Position numbers and translations under genes: made by a program. Shown in pieces: positions 37,126 through 47,223 of a stretch of DNA of 64,000 nt. Under the pieces are notes generated by a model. It worked only from the letters and a program-made list of their open reading frames with translations, was not told the DNA's origin and made no database searches. The stretch covers positions 1-64,000 of the forward strand of contig SUYC01000014.1 of NCBI GenBank assembly GCA_015060625.1, read 5' to 3'. Numbering within the stretch: the first letter of the stretch is position 1; every line of letters starts with the position of its first letter. The DNA comes from Xylanibacter ruminicola. GTDB lineage: Bacteria > Bacteroidota > Bacteroidia > Bacteroidales > Bacteroidaceae.

Positions 37126-38457
37126 TTAGAGACTTCTAGCCAGAGTTTTAAACTGCTCACCGCGATCCTCCATGTTCTTAAAGAGGTCGAACGAAGCGCA
37201 GCAGGGACTTAACAGCACGGTCTCGCCAGGTTTAGCCATCTCGTAGCAAGCCTGCATGCATTCTTTCATTGAGTGGGTGTCGCGAACAGGGATGCCTAAA
37301 TTGTCGAAGTTGTCGTGCAGCTTCTGGTTGTCGGCTCCAAGGTAAACAATACCAGAGCATTTCTCCTTAACCAGTGGCTTGATAGGCTCGTAATCGTTAC
37401 CTTTATCCTTACCGCCGATAATGAGAATGACCTTGGTTTTCATAGCCTCGAGGGCATACCAGCAGGCGTCCACGTTGGTGGCCTTTGAATCGTTGATATA
37501 CTGCACGCCTCGTACGGTGCATACCTTCTCCAATCGATGCTCAACACCAGGGAAATCGCTCAGGCTCTTGCGAATCTCTTCCTTCTTAATACCTGCAATA
37601 TCGGCTGCGATACCGGCTGCCAGCGAGTTGTAGATGTTGTGCTTGCCAGTAAGACTCAGGCTCTCCTGCTCCATATTGAATGGCTCGGGCTTCTCAATCT
37701 TGTACTGTCCCTCCTCGATGTATCCAATCACACCTTTCTCCTTCAGTTCCGAGAATGGGTACTGGATAGAGTGGATATCGTATTTTTCTAATTCGCGCTT
37801 GATAATGGGATCGTCGGCCCAGTAGATGAAGGCGTCCTTATCTGTCTGGTTCTGGATGATACGCATCTTGGCATCCACATAGTTCTGCATCTCGAAGTTG
37901 TAACGATCCAGGTGGTCGGGCGTGATATTCAGCAGGATAGCGATATCGGCACGGAAATCATACATGTTGTCCAACTGGAATGAGCTGAGCTCGATGATGT
38001 AGTATTCGTGTGGATCTTCGGCTACCTGCAAAGCCAGTGAGTTTCCGATATTACCAGCCAAGCCAGCATCGTAACCTGCTTCCTTGAAGATATGATAGAT
38101 GAGCGAGGTGGTAGTGGTCTTACCGTTAGAACCTGTGATACAGATCATCTTTGAGTTGGTGTAACGACCAGCAAACTCAATCTCGCTGATGATATGGATA
38201 CCTTTGGCGATGACTTTCTGGATCATGGGAGCGGTATCGGGGATGCCAGGACTCTTGATAATTTCGTCGGCATTCAGAATCTTCTCTTCTGTGTGCTGAC
38301 CCTCTTCCCACTCAATCTGGTGGTCGTCCAACTGTTTCTTGTACTTGTCGGCAATTTTCGACATGTCTGATACGAACACATCGAAACCTTCTTTCTTTGC
38401 GAGAACAGCGGCTCCTGCGCCACTTTCTCCTGCTCCTAAAATAACAATCCTTTTCAT
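37126..38457 (-). CDS. murD: UDP-N-acetylmuramoyl-L-alanine--D-glutamate ligase
   Basis: 443 residues. It adds D-Glu in the cytoplasmic peptidoglycan pathway. The N-terminal loop ILGAGESGAGAAVLA, the ATP loop GSNGKTTTTSL, the central NITPDHLDRY and the C-terminal block (YINDSKATNVDACWYAL, ILIIGGKDKG) are all in place. The ATG at 38457 is 8 bp after the mraY stop. Confidence 0.96.
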   Translation of the reverse strand: MKRIVILGAGESGAGAAVLAKKEGFDVFVSDMSKIADKYKKQLDDHQIEWEEGQHTEEKILNADEIIKSPGIPDTAPMIQKVIAKGIHIISEIEFAGRYTNSKMICITGSNGKTTTTSLIYHIFKEAGYDAGLAGNIGNSLALQVAEDPHEYYIIELSSFQLDNMYDFRADIAILLNITPDHLDRYNFEMQNYVDAKMRIIQNQTDKDAFIYWADDPIIKRELEKYDIHSIQYPFSELKEKGVIGYIEEGQYKIEKPEPFNMEQESLSLTGKHNIYNSLAAGIAADIAGIKKEEIRKSLSDFPGVEHRLEKVCTVRGVQYINDSKATNVDACWYALEAMKTKVILIIGGKDKGNDYEPIKPLVKEKCSGIVYLGADNQKLHDNFDNLGIPVRDTHSMKECMQACYEMAKPGETVLLSPCCASFDLFKNMEDRGEQFKTLARSL

Positions 38458-38465
38458 ATACTTGT

Positions 38466-39737
38466 TTAACGCATCTTTAATGTAATGATAGTGAGGGCGG
38501 CCAAAATAATCGATGTAATCCAGAATCGGATGGTGATTTTCGACTCATGGAACGGACGGTTAGGCCAGTTCTTCAGAATATATCTGCTTGTAGCATCGAG
38601 CTGTGTGTCGAGCTTACGGAAATTGTCGTGGATAGGTGTGGCACGGAACACGCGTACACGTTGGCCTTTGCGCTTCATGAACTTGAACCACTGGGTCTGG
38701 ATAATCACACTCAGACTCTCAACGAAGAAGATACCGCACAGGATAGGCAGTAGCAACTCTTTGTGGATGATGATGGCGGCTACACCGATGATACCACCGA
38801 TGGTAAGCGAGCCAGTGTCGCCCATGAATACCTGGGCGGGATAGGCGTTGTACCACAGGAAACCAATCATGGCTCCTATAAATGCACAGAGGAATACCAC
38901 CAACTCCTCAGAGTGGGGAATATACATGATGTCGAAGTAAGAGGCATAGCCGATGTGCGACGACACATAAGCCAATATGCCTAAGGCCACACCAACGATG
39001 GCCGAGTTGCCCGCACACATACCATCCATACCGTCGTTGAGATTGGCGCCATTTGAAACGGCTGTCACGGCAAAAATGGTGATGAATACGAAAATAAACC
39101 AACCGGCAGCAACTTTATACTTACCGCAGAACGCCATTACGTTTGAGTAATTGAGGTTGTGGTTTTTAATGAATGGAATGGTGGTCTGTAGTGATTTTAC
39201 AGCCTCCTTCTTATGCTTTACCACAATCTCCTGGTTCTGCTGTTTAACATTCACATTCTCGCGTACCACTACATCGGGACTGAGCCAGAGCGTAAGACCA
39301 ACGATGAAGCCGATACTTACCTGACCAACAATCTTATACTTGCCCTTCAAACCTTCTTTGTTGCGTTTGAAAATCTTGATATAGTCGTCGAGGAATCCCA
39401 AGAAGCCTAACCATATGGTGGTGATAATCATCAGGATAAGATAGGTGTTGCGGATACGACCGAAAAGCAATACTGGGATAAGGATGCTTACGATGATGAT
39501 GATGCCACCCATGGTGGGCACACCTTTCTTTTGGCATCCGAATGGGTCGATACTTGGGTCGCGCTCGGTCTCAAAAATGCTGCGGCGCTTCATCCATTTA
39601 ATAAACTTCTCACCAAACCATGCTGAAATGAGTAGCGAAAGGATGAGCGTGAGTAGTGAGCGGAATGAGATGTACGCCCACATGTGTGATCCAGGTATAT
39701 CGTACTGGTCGAGAAATCTGAACAGATAGTATAACAT
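38466..39737 (-). CDS. mraY: Phospho-N-acetylmuramoyl-pentapeptide-transferase MraY
   Basis: 423 residues against about 360 in proteobacteria. It transfers phospho-MurNAc-pentapeptide to undecaprenyl phosphate, making lipid I. Motifs: GVPTMGG near residue 71, LGFLDDYIK, NLTDG-equivalent ANLNDGMDG, and AFIGAMIGFLWYNAYPAQVFMGDTGS. The extra length comes mainly from a hydrophilic insert (about 155-215, rich in K and Q, NVKQQNQEIVVKHKKEAVK) characteristic of Bacteroidota MraY. Confidence 0.96.
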   Translation of the reverse strand: MLYYLFRFLDQYDIPGSHMWAYISFRSLLTLILSLLISAWFGEKFIKWMKRRSIFETERDPSIDPFGCQKKGVPTMGGIIIIVSILIPVLLFGRIRNTYLILMIITTIWLGFLGFLDDYIKIFKRNKEGLKGKYKIVGQVSIGFIVGLTLWLSPDVVVRENVNVKQQNQEIVVKHKKEAVKSLQTTIPFIKNHNLNYSNVMAFCGKYKVAAGWFIFVFITIFAVTAVSNGANLNDGMDGMCAGNSAIVGVALGILAYVSSHIGYASYFDIMYIPHSEELVVFLCAFIGAMIGFLWYNAYPAQVFMGDTGSLTIGGIIGVAAIIIHKELLLPILCGIFFVESLSVIIQTQWFKFMKRKGQRVRVFRATPIHDNFRKLDTQLDATSRYILKNWPNRPFHESKITIRFWITSIILAALTIITLKMR

Positions 39738-39748
39738 AACCGATGGTC

Positions 39749-41200
39749 TTATGAATTAAAAATTTCCTTTACAACTTCTTTGTCGTCGAAATGGTGCTTC
39801 ACACCCTTAATTTCCTGATAGTCTTCATGCCCCTTACCGGCAATCAGAATGACGTCGCCCTTCTCGGCCAACATGCAGGCGGTACGGATTGCCTCACGAC
39901 GGTCGACAATGCTCAGCACCTTCTTCATTTGCTTCTGGTCGAGACCAGCCAACATGTCGTTGATGATATCCTGAGGCTCCTCAAAGCGGGGGTTGTCGGA
40001 GGTGATAATGACCTTGTCGCTCTGCTTGACGGCCTCCTGAGCCATGATGGGGCGTTTGCCCTTATCGCGATTGCCGCCGGCACCGCATACAGTGATAACC
40101 TTGCCCTTGCCGTTCAGCACTTCGTGGATGGCATTGAGCACATTCTCCAAGGCATCGGGCGTGTGGGCATAGTCGACAATAGCGGTAAAACCCTCGGGTG
40201 AGTGGATAGGCTCAAGTCGGCCATTTACACTCTTTAATGTGCTCATAATCAGTAAGATATCCTCGGGCTTCTTGCCTAACATCACAGCTGCACCATAAAC
40301 GGCCAGCAGGTTGCTGACGTTGAATTTTCCGATGAATTGCACACCAACCTCCTTACCATTGATGTCGAGATACATGCCCTCGAAGTGACACTCGATAATC
40401 TTGGCCTTGAAATCAGCCATGGTACGGGTAGAGTATGTTTTTATATCTGCCTTGCAGTTCTGTACCATCACCATACCATTCTTGTCGTCGGCATTGGTAA
40501 TGGCAAAGGCATCTTTATCCAGACCGTCGAAGAAAGCCTTTTTGGCATCGCGATAGTTCTCGAAGGTCTTATGATAGTCCAGGTGATCACGTGTCAGATT
40601 CGTGAACAATCCGCCAGCAAACTTCAAACCGCCGATACGCTTCTGAGCGATGGCATGACTCGAACACTCCATAAAAGCATATTCGCAACCAGCATCAACC
40701 ATCTGAGCCAGTAAGCGGTTCAACTCGATAGGGTCGGGAGTGGTATGATCGGCAGGGATAGCCTCGTCTTCGATGTAGTTGCAGACTGTTGACAGCAGAC
40801 CGCATTTATGCCCGAACTTGCGGAACATATTATATAATAAGGTGGCGATAGTGGTCTTGCCGTTCGTGCCTGTTACACCTACCAGTTTCAGTTTGCGTGA
40901 TGGGTCGCCGTAGAACTGAGTGGCAACCTCGCCAACACAACTCTCGGTAGATTCTACAGCAATGTAGGTAACCCCTGGTTCACGTTTGTTAGGGAAATAC
41001 TCGCAAAGTACAGCTATGGCACCTTGCTCGATGGCTTTTGGAATGAAATTGTGTCCATCGGTTACGGTGCCAGGGATGGCAACAAACAGATGGCCAGCTT
41101 CGATGCGACGTGAATCGATGTTCACACCCGTAATCTCTACATCAACATCGCCCAGCGTGTTGAGTACTTCTACATTCTTGAGCAGTTCACTTAACTTCAT
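39749..41200 (-). CDS. murE: UDP-MurNAc-tripeptide synthetase MurE
   Basis: Start at 41200 ([18 protein letters not shown]), 483 residues. It adds the third residue of the stem peptide. Motifs: [22 protein letters not shown] loop [23 protein letters not shown] and the C-terminal [10 protein letters not shown]. The DNPR sequence in the C-terminal domain is the usual marker for meso-diaminopimelate specificity, fitting Bacteroidota walls. murF is not in this window. Confidence 0.95.
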   Translation of the reverse strand: MKLSELLKNVEVLNTLGDVDVEITGVNIDSRRIEAGHLFVAIPGTVTDGHNFIPKAIEQGAIAVLCEYFPNKREPGVTYIAVESTESCVGEVATQFYGDPSRKLKLVGVTGTNGKTTIATLLYNMFRKFGHKCGLLSTVCNYIEDEAIPADHTTPDPIELNRLLAQMVDAGCEYAFMECSSHAIAQKRIGGLKFAGGLFTNLTRDHLDYHKTFENYRDAKKAFFDGLDKDAFAITNADDKNGMVMVQNCKADIKTYSTRTMADFKAKIIECHFEGMYLDINGKEVGVQFIGKFNVSNLLAVYGAAVMLGKKPEDILLIMSTLKSVNGRLEPIHSPEGFTAIVDYAHTPDALENVLNAIHEVLNGKGKVITVCGAGGNRDKGKRPIMAQEAVKQSDKVIITSDNPRFEEPQDIINDMLAGLDQKQMKKVLSIVDRREAIRTACMLAEKGDVILIAGKGHEDYQEIKGVKHHFDDKEVVKEIFNS

Positions 41201-41223
41201 TTGCTTATACCTTATTATATATA

Positions 41224-43347
41224 TTATTCTAAAATGAGTTCGCACACCATTCCGTGCTTGACAGCCGAGCCGGCGTGGATACTTTGTGACTTAACTTTTC
41301 CTCGTCCTTTGATTCGCGCCTTGATATGGCGGCTCTCTAACAGATAAACGGCATCTTTGGCACCCATGCCGGTAACATCGGGCACTACGTGCTTGCTGCT
41401 TTCGCGGTAGTTGACGCTGTTGGGAACTGGTGCCTTGGTTTTCAGACTGGCCAATACGAAGCAGGCTGCCTGGTTATCGCCTTTCTTCACCTTTGGTGTC
41501 AGAGGTGCATGCACATCGCGAGCGTCATCCACTTTACGTTTCAAACTCTGTGCCATTACACCTTCGGCAATATGATGAAAAACCACTCCGCTCATGCCTC
41601 CACCCGATGCGGGAAGGCCTGATTTCTTGAGACAGACAATGCAGGTGTAGCGTGGATTGTCGGCAGGGAAGAAACCTGCGAAACTCAACCAGTAACGGGT
41701 GATGCCCGAGTGGTAGCTGCCATGCTGGTCGGCCACCTGGGCTGTACCTGTCTTACCTGCCACCTTGAATGATTTTGAACCAGCTTTCTTGCCTAATCCC
41801 TGACTAACAACATGTTCCAGGATGGTCTGCATGGTCTTAATAGCCTGTGGCTTAGCAATGCGTTCTTTCAATACAACCGGCTCAAACTCTTTGATAACTT
41901 CACCGTTCTTTAATAACTGTTTGACAAAGCGGGGCTGCATCATCTTTCCGTTGTTGGCAATCGCATTGTAGAAGGCCACGGTGTTGATAGGTGCTATCTG
42001 GGTTTCGTAACCGATACTCATCCAGGGTAGGGTGGTCTTGCTCCAATATTTGGCTCTGTCGCTAGTTTTGGTATCTGGTATACGTATCATTGGTGTATGA
42101 TAACCTACCAAAGGCAATTTCAGATCCTCGTGCATACCTATTCTATATAGCCCCTCTACGAATTTTTTGGGATTGTGACCGTAGTACTTGTCGATGAGAT
42201 AGCTGACACCGATGTTCGAACTCACCTCCAAAGCGCGTGCTACATTGATGGTACCGTAGCCACCGCGACGCCAGTTGTGATCCTTCATGGGGCGGCCGTG
42301 CATCTCCATTACGCCGCATCCTGTTGGGATGGTCATGGTTGTATCAATCACGCCGTCGTCGAGAGCTACAAGGAACGAGGCTACCTTGAATACCGAACCC
42401 GGTTCGCAACGGTAGCTGATGGCGTTGTTTACCATCTCGTAATAGTTGCCATCCAAGCCACGGGTCATATTGACGATTGCTTTTACGTCGCCAGTCTTTA
42501 CCTCCATCAGGATGGCTACGCCCATCTCGCCGTTAATCTCTTTCAGCTCATCTACCAAAGCTCGCTCAGCCAAATCCTGCATGCCTACATCGATGGTGGT
42601 TACTACATCTACACCATCCTCGGGCGACAGTACTGGGATATCGAGGTACTTGCTCAGGATCTTGCGACGATGCATCAAACCGTTTTTGCCACGCAACAGT
42701 GTGTCCAACGAAAGTTCAAGACCATTCTTGGCGCTGTCTTTGGCACCGTACATCTCGCCGATGGTGCGCTGGGCCAAGGTGCCAAATGGTTTACGGCGCG
42801 AGTTGAAGGTCTCCCAGTGGAAACCGCCTTTATACAGTTTCTCTCTGAAGATGGGCAGTTCGCGAACCTCGCAGAAGGTGTTGTAGTCGATGCGGCGAGA
42901 CCAGATAGGCCAATGACGGGCACCAATGGTGCCGTTCTTCATCACCTTGCGCTTACCCTCCAGCAGATGTGCCTTGAATTCGGCAGCCGACTTCTGAGGG
43001 AATATCTGATTCAGACCGTAGCAGATAGTGTCAATCTCGGCAGCCCATATCGAATCGCGCTTATGTATGCCGGTTGTGTCTTCGGCTCCGGCCTGGAAGT
43101 CCATAAATACCTTATATTCAGGAATGCTGCTGGCCATCAGCTGACCATCGCAACTCAGGATGTTTCCACGATTGGGCTTCACGGTTACGCTGTCGCGTTT
43201 TAGGCGCGAGGCCACCTGGGTCCAATAATCTTTCTTGGCAGTCATGATGTACATGGCTTTGCCCACTATGGCAAAACCAATCAGCGTGAGTACTACTGCT
43301 ATGAAGAAGTAGCGTGGCATGACTTTATTGCTATTGAACTTACTCAT
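41224..43347 (-). CDS. ftsI: Class B penicillin-binding protein (FtsI/PBP3) with PASTA domain
   Basis: 707 residues. One N-terminal TM ([19 protein letters not shown]), the PBP dimerisation domain, then the transpeptidase with SVFK (Ser318-Lys321), SSN (377-379) and KTGTA (533-537). The last about 60 residues form one PASTA module ([20 protein letters not shown]). It cross-links septal peptidoglycan together with FtsW. It follows ftsL by 9 bp and precedes murE, the normal Bacteroidota order. Confidence 0.95.
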   Translation of the reverse strand: MSKFNSNKVMPRYFFIAVVLTLIGFAIVGKAMYIMTAKKDYWTQVASRLKRDSVTVKPNRGNILSCDGQLMASSIPEYKVFMDFQAGAEDTTGIHKRDSIWAAEIDTICYGLNQIFPQKSAAEFKAHLLEGKRKVMKNGTIGARHWPIWSRRIDYNTFCEVRELPIFREKLYKGGFHWETFNSRRKPFGTLAQRTIGEMYGAKDSAKNGLELSLDTLLRGKNGLMHRRKILSKYLDIPVLSPEDGVDVVTTIDVGMQDLAERALVDELKEINGEMGVAILMEVKTGDVKAIVNMTRGLDGNYYEMVNNAISYRCEPGSVFKVASFLVALDDGVIDTTMTIPTGCGVMEMHGRPMKDHNWRRGGYGTINVARALEVSSNIGVSYLIDKYYGHNPKKFVEGLYRIGMHEDLKLPLVGYHTPMIRIPDTKTSDRAKYWSKTTLPWMSIGYETQIAPINTVAFYNAIANNGKMMQPRFVKQLLKNGEVIKEFEPVVLKERIAKPQAIKTMQTILEHVVSQGLGKKAGSKSFKVAGKTGTAQVADQHGSYHSGITRYWLSFAGFFPADNPRYTCIVCLKKSGLPASGGGMSGVVFHHIAEGVMAQSLKRKVDDARDVHAPLTPKVKKGDNQAACFVLASLKTKAPVPNSVNYRESSKHVVPDVTGMGAKDAVYLLESRHIKARIKGRGKVKSQSIHAGSAVKHGMVCELILE

Positions 43348-43356
43348 CTCGTTGCT

Positions 43357-43794
43357 CTATTCTGGTACATTAATTATATAAGGTGGCTGGTCGGAAATGT
43401 GCAGCAGCGTGTCTTTGTGCTGCTTTAATGCCTCCAGCACATGACTCTCGCGGCATTTCTCTGTCAGGGTACTTGAACTCGACAGCGCTTTGTATTTAGC
43501 GTGAAGCAGTTCTTTCTCCAGTTTGTCGATAGCAATCAGGTCTTGTTGACACTGGTATCTGGATGCCACATAGATGATGGTGAACAGTACCATAAGCACT
43601 ATCAGCCAAATCTGACGGCGCACCATTTCGGCTGTCAGGAAGTCGCCACCAAGAATGGTCCTCAGATTCAAGGATGAGGTGGGCTTGGTATCTTCCTCCT
43701 GCACCTTCTCCTTAATCTTCTGGATGGCTTTCTTGGCCTGCTCTTTCATATCAGCAGCTTCTTCCAGTAGTTCTTTTTCTTCCTTGTTCTCCAT
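43357..43794 (-). CDS. ftsL: FtsL-like division protein
   Basis: 145 residues: a cytoplasmic charged stretch with coiled-coil character (KEEKELLEEAADMKEQAKKA), one TM helix at about 62-80 (IWLIVLMVLFTIIYVA), and a short periplasmic heptad region (LIAIDKLEKELLHAKYKALSS). Primary sequence similarity is weak, as is normal for FtsL; topology and position between rsmH and ftsI support the call. The cytoplasmic tail is longer than in E. coli FtsL. Confidence 0.82.
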   Translation of the reverse strand: MENKEEKELLEEAADMKEQAKKAIQKIKEKVQEEDTKPTSSLNLRTILGGDFLTAEMVRRQIWLIVLMVLFTIIYVASRYQCQQDLIAIDKLEKELLHAKYKALSSSSTLTEKCRESHVLEALKQHKDTLLHISDQPPYIINVPE

Positions 43795-43801
43795 CTTCTC
43801 T

Positions 43802-44716
43802 CTAATTTTTTTCTGCTATTCTCAGTTTGGCACTACGGCTACGAGGGTTCTGTTGCTGTTCCTCGTTGCTGGGTACAATCACCTTATTGTTGATCAGACG
43901 GAATGGTGCTTCGATTCTTCCGAAGAAATCCTGCTTAATCTTACCTTCCACATTGCCGGCTTTCATCATATTCTTCACGATGCGGTCCTCAAGCGAGTGG
44001 TAGGTAATGACTGATAGGCGTCCGCCTTCGCCAAGCAGATCCTTGGCGCCATTCAGCATTTCCTTCAGTGTGTCCATCTCGTGGTTTACTTCTATGCGGA
44101 GGGCCTGGAACATCTTGGCCATCTCCTTCTTTTCGCGTTCGCGCTGGAAGAGCTTTTCGGTGGCGCTCATCAGGTCGCCTGTTGTTTCTATCTTCTTGTC
44201 GTTGCGCATTTTGACAATAACAGATGCGATCTTACGGGCATTCTTCAGTTCTCCGTAGATATAGAATATGTCGGCCAACTGCTCCTCGTCGTAGGTGTTC
44301 AGAATGTCGGCAGCAGTGGCTCCGGCGCGTTTGTTCATTCGCATATCCAATGGGGCATCGAATCGGAATGAGAAACCACGTGTTTCGTCATCAAAGTGAT
44401 GGCTCGACACACCTAAGTCGGCCAGCAAACCGTCGATATGATCCACACCATAATAGCGCATCCAGTTTTTCAGATACCTGAAGTTGCTGCGTACAAATGT
44501 AAAGCGGTCGTCGTTTACAATGTTTTTCTCAGCATCGGGGTCCTGATCAAAACTGTATAAATGTGCCTTTCCGTCGAGTCGGCGTAGTATTTCCTTACTA
44601 TGACCGCCACCACCGAATGTGACGTCAACATAAATACCGCCAGACTTGATGGCAAGTCCGTCGATGCTTTCATGAAGAAGCACGGGTACATGGTATGTCT
44701 CAGCAGTAGTAATCAT
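43802..44716 (-). CDS. rsmH: 16S rRNA (cytosine1402-N4)-methyltransferase
   Basis: 304 residues. SAM-dependent enzyme that N4-methylates C1402 of 16S rRNA. Motifs: VDVTFGGGGHSKEIL for SAM binding, LLADLGVSSHHFD, RGFSFRFDAPLDMRM, and the C-terminal ITYHSLEDRIVKN. Its ATG shares one base with the mraZ stop (TAATG), so it is translationally coupled. Confidence 0.96.
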   Translation of the reverse strand: MITTAETYHVPVLLHESIDGLAIKSGGIYVDVTFGGGGHSKEILRRLDGKAHLYSFDQDPDAEKNIVNDDRFTFVRSNFRYLKNWMRYYGVDHIDGLLADLGVSSHHFDDETRGFSFRFDAPLDMRMNKRAGATAADILNTYDEEQLADIFYIYGELKNARKIASVIVKMRNDKKIETTGDLMSATEKLFQREREKKEMAKMFQALRIEVNHEMDTLKEMLNGAKDLLGEGGRLSVITYHSLEDRIVKNMMKAGNVEGKIKQDFFGRIEAPFRLINNKVIVPSNEEQQQNPRSRSAKLRIAEKN

Positions 44717-45168
44717 TATGCTTCACAGTTGTTCATAATATTTTCAAATTCCATTCCAAACTCCTCTTCTGTCTTCAGGGTCTGCTTCAGTCGCTGTGGT
44801 GCCCACATTTCGATGGTATTGTCCATACCGATAAACTGGATGTCCTGATCGATCTCGGCCACCTTCAGCAGGCGCTTAGAGATGAGGAATCGGCCATTGC
44901 CGTCGAGCGTTACAACTTCTGCCTCGGACACAAACTGGCGAAACATCTGCTGGTGGGCTTGCTTCCATGGGTGCAGTTGTGATTTCAGAAGGTCGAGACG
45001 CTCGTTCCATACGCTTTCAGGATAGAGCACTAAGCAGTTCTGGAAGACGTCTTTTCTGATGACCAGGTTCTCCTCGCCAGATGCTTGCAGCACCTTGCGG
45101 AAAACGGCTGGCAGGAAAGCTCTTCCCTTAGCGTCGATCTTAGCCTCTATATTACCTATAAAACGCAT
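44716..45168 (-). CDS. mraZ: Transcriptional regulator MraZ
   Basis: 150 residues containing two SpoVT-AbrB-like halves: FIGNIEAKIDAKGRAFLPA at the N-terminus (with the DAKGR core) and EVVTLDGNGRFLISKRLL in the second half. It is known as a repressor of its own dcw operon. Three phased GTGGxG boxes occur just upstream of its promoter (45214-45239), as expected for autoregulation. Confidence 0.95.
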   Translation of the reverse strand: MRFIGNIEAKIDAKGRAFLPAVFRKVLQASGEENLVIRKDVFQNCLVLYPESVWNERLDLLKSQLHPWKQAHQQMFRQFVSEAEVVTLDGNGRFLISKRLLKVAEIDQDIQFIGMDNTIEMWAPQRLKQTLKTEEEFGMEFENIMNNCEA

Positions 45169-45196
45169 GCGTACATATTTAATAATAAATTCGGCA

Positions 45197-45204
45197 CAAA
45201 GTTA
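45197..45204 (-). promoter_or_regulatory. -7 box (TAACTTTG, minus) of the dcw cluster
   Basis: Reverse complement of CAAAGTTA; it fits TAnnTTTG and lies 29 bp before the mraZ ATG. Confidence 0.65.
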
Positions 45205-45213
45205 CTCATTTTT

Positions 45214-45239
45214 CCCCACTCTACGCCACAATTCCCCAC
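45214..45239 (-). promoter_or_regulatory. Three 10-bp-phased MraZ-type boxes
   Basis: On the minus strand GTGGGG, GTGGCG and GTGGGG occur at plus 45234-45239, 45224-45229 and 45214-45219, exactly 10 bp apart, 9-35 bp upstream of the -7 box. Known MraZ operators are short G-rich repeats at this phase, so this is very probably the autoregulatory operator. Confidence 0.8.
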
Positions 45240-45350
45240 TTTTTTTCAAATTTAACCTTTTTTTGTTGATTTTTTCCCCTCTTGTGTCCTAAATACATTT
45301 AAAAACTAAGTTTTTTCTTCATTTTTTGCTCATTATTCAAAGAAATGTGC

Positions 45351-45358
45351 TATTTTTG
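45351..45358 (+). promoter_or_regulatory. -7 box (TATTTTTG) of the acyltransferase pair
   Basis: It fits TAnnTTTG, 14 bp before the ATG at 45373, so the leader is short. Confidence 0.55.
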
Positions 45359-45372
45359 CAACTTGTTAGTAC

Positions 45373-46206
45373 ATGAGAGAAATGACAACCGTAACAGAGC
45401 GTACGATAGACATTGAAAAAATCCTGAAAGGGAAGATGGGTGCAAAGGCAAAGTTTGTGCCCGGTTTCTTGGTAAGCTGGCTGAAGAAGATAGCTCATCA
45501 GGATCAGGTTAACGCTTTTCTTTGGGAAAGTCGCGATAAAGTTGGTGTAGAGTGGTTAGAGGAGTGTGTGAGATACCTCGATATGACGCTGAACATCGTT
45601 GGTAAGGAAAATCTTCCCGATCCTAACGATGGCAAATTATACACTTTTGTAAGTAATCACCCTTTGGGTGGCGAAGATGGCGTGGCCTTGGGGGCTATCA
45701 TCGGTCGTTTCTATGAGGGGCGTTTCCGTTATCTGGTTAACGACTTACTGATGAATCTGCCTGGTTTGGCACCATTGTGTATCCCCATTAATAAAACGGG
45801 CAATCAGAGTCGTAACTTCCCTGCGATGGTCGAAGCTGGTTTCCAAAGCGATAACCACATGCTGATGTTTCCTGCAGGTATCTGTTCGCGCAAAAGGAAC
45901 GGTGTGATTCGGGATATTCCCTGGAAAAAGACGTTTATCTCGAAGAGTGTGGAGTATCAGCGTGATGTAGTGCCCATCCACTTCAGTGGCGAGAATAGTC
46001 CGTTCTTCTATCGATTGGCTAACTTCAGCGACAAGCACCTGCCTTTTAACTTGGCCATGCTGTTTTTGGTCGATGAAATGTACAAAAACGTGCACAAAAC
46101 ATTCGAAGTAAGAATTGGTAAGCCTATTCCCTGGCAGACTTTCGATAAGTCGAAATCGCCGATGGAATGGGCTGAATTTGTGAGAGAGCAAGTCTATAAA
46201 CTATAA
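45373..46206 (+). CDS. glsA: PlsC/OlsA-like O-acyltransferase, glycine lipid synthesis (GlsA-like)
   Basis: 277 residues. Lysophospholipid-acyltransferase-type fold: motif I is NHPLGGEDG (about residue 95), acceptor region LCIPINKTGNQSRN, and motif III FPAGICSRKRNG. Members of this subfamily pair with an OlsB-like N-acyltransferase; in Bacteroides thetaiotaomicron the pair GlsB/GlsA makes mono- and di-acylated glycine lipids. Here the order is O-acyltransferase first, N-acyltransferase 20 bp later. An alternative ATG lies at 45382. The family is clear; assignment to glycine rather than another amino acid rests on known Bacteroidota biology. Confidence 0.8.
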   Translation: MREMTTVTERTIDIEKILKGKMGAKAKFVPGFLVSWLKKIAHQDQVNAFLWESRDKVGVEWLEECVRYLDMTLNIVGKENLPDPNDGKLYTFVSNHPLGGEDGVALGAIIGRFYEGRFRYLVNDLLMNLPGLAPLCIPINKTGNQSRNFPAMVEAGFQSDNHMLMFPAGICSRKRNGVIRDIPWKKTFISKSVEYQRDVVPIHFSGENSPFFYRLANFSDKHLPFNLAMLFLVDEMYKNVHKTFEVRIGKPIPWQTFDKSKSPMEWAEFVREQVYKL

Positions 46207-46226
46207 AACTTTTTTAAGTAGAGAGA

Positions 46227-47216
46227 ATGGAACAAGAAATTATCCAGCCAATTGCTAAGGAGGTACTCAAGAGTGAACTCACTCCCGACCGTCAGTTACG
46301 TATGACGAATAAGAGTCATAATGAGATTTATATCATTACGGCTCACAATGCGCCCAATGTGATGAAAGAGATTGGACGCTTGCGTGAGATAGCTTTCCGC
46401 GAAGCTGGTGGAGGTACAGGTAAGTCGATGGATATCGATGAATTCGACACCTGTGAAAACTGTTACAAGCAATTGATCGTGTGGAACCCAGAGGCCGAAG
46501 AGATTATCGGCGGCTATCGTTATCTGCTTGGCACTGATTGGGAGTACGACGAGAAAGGTCAACCCATACTGGCCACCAGTCATATGTTCCATTTCTCAGA
46601 AAAGTTTATAAAGGATTATGCCCCTTGGACCATTGAGCTTGGTCGTTCGTTCGTCTCTCTTCCTTATCAGAGTTCGCGTATGGGTGCCAAGAGTTTGTTC
46701 GCACTCGATAACCTGTGGGATGGTCTTGGTGCGCTGACTGTTATCAAACCTAACGTGAAGTATTTCTTTGGTAAGATGACCATGTATCCTTCGTATATCC
46801 GTAAAGGCCGCGATATGATTCTCTACTTCTTGAAGAAGCATTTTGACGACAAAGAGAAGCTGATTATACCGATGAAACCGCTGGAATTGGAAACCGACCC
46901 TAAAGAATTGGAATGCCTGTTTGGTGGAACATCGTTTAAGGACGACTATCGTGTGCTGAATGGTGAGATTCGTAAGTTGGGCTATAACATCCCTCCATTG
47001 GTGAATGCTTATATGAGTCTGTCGCCCACCATGAAGTTGTTTGGTACAGCCATCAACTACGGGTTTGGTGATGTCGAGGAGACCGGTATCTTGATTGCAG
47101 TTGACGAAATCCTTGAGGAGAAGCGTGTGCGCCATATCGACTCGTTTATCAAGGAGCATCCTGAGGCTTTGAAGATTACCAGTGGTGCTAATAATGTAAT
47201 TTATAAAGAGAAGTAA
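46227..47216 (+). CDS. glsB: OlsB-like GNAT N-acyltransferase (GlsB / commendamide synthase-like)
   Basis: 329 residues, hemolysin/OlsB-type GNAT fold: GRLREIAFREAGGGTG, the following DIDEFDTCENCYKQLIVW, EIIGGYRYLLG, and WTIELGRSFVSLPYQ. In Bacteroidota such enzymes attach a 3-hydroxy fatty acid to glycine to form commendamide-type N-acyl glycine, the first step to glycine lipids. The partner O-acyltransferase is the gene before it. A C-terminal extension of about 100 residues (GALTVIKPNV... onwards) is normal in Bacteroidota members. Confidence 0.8.
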   Translation: MEQEIIQPIAKEVLKSELTPDRQLRMTNKSHNEIYIITAHNAPNVMKEIGRLREIAFREAGGGTGKSMDIDEFDTCENCYKQLIVWNPEAEEIIGGYRYLLGTDWEYDEKGQPILATSHMFHFSEKFIKDYAPWTIELGRSFVSLPYQSSRMGAKSLFALDNLWDGLGALTVIKPNVKYFFGKMTMYPSYIRKGRDMILYFLKKHFDDKEKLIIPMKPLELETDPKELECLFGGTSFKDDYRVLNGEIRKLGYNIPPLVNAYMSLSPTMKLFGTAINYGFGDVEETGILIAVDEILEEKRVRHIDSFIKEHPEALKITSGANNVIYKEK

Positions 47217-47223
47217 AGTTAAT

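Noticed and set aside
42175..43203. 342-codon plus frame antisense to ftsI
   Set aside because: No domain seen; the minus-strand PBP has all active-site motifs.
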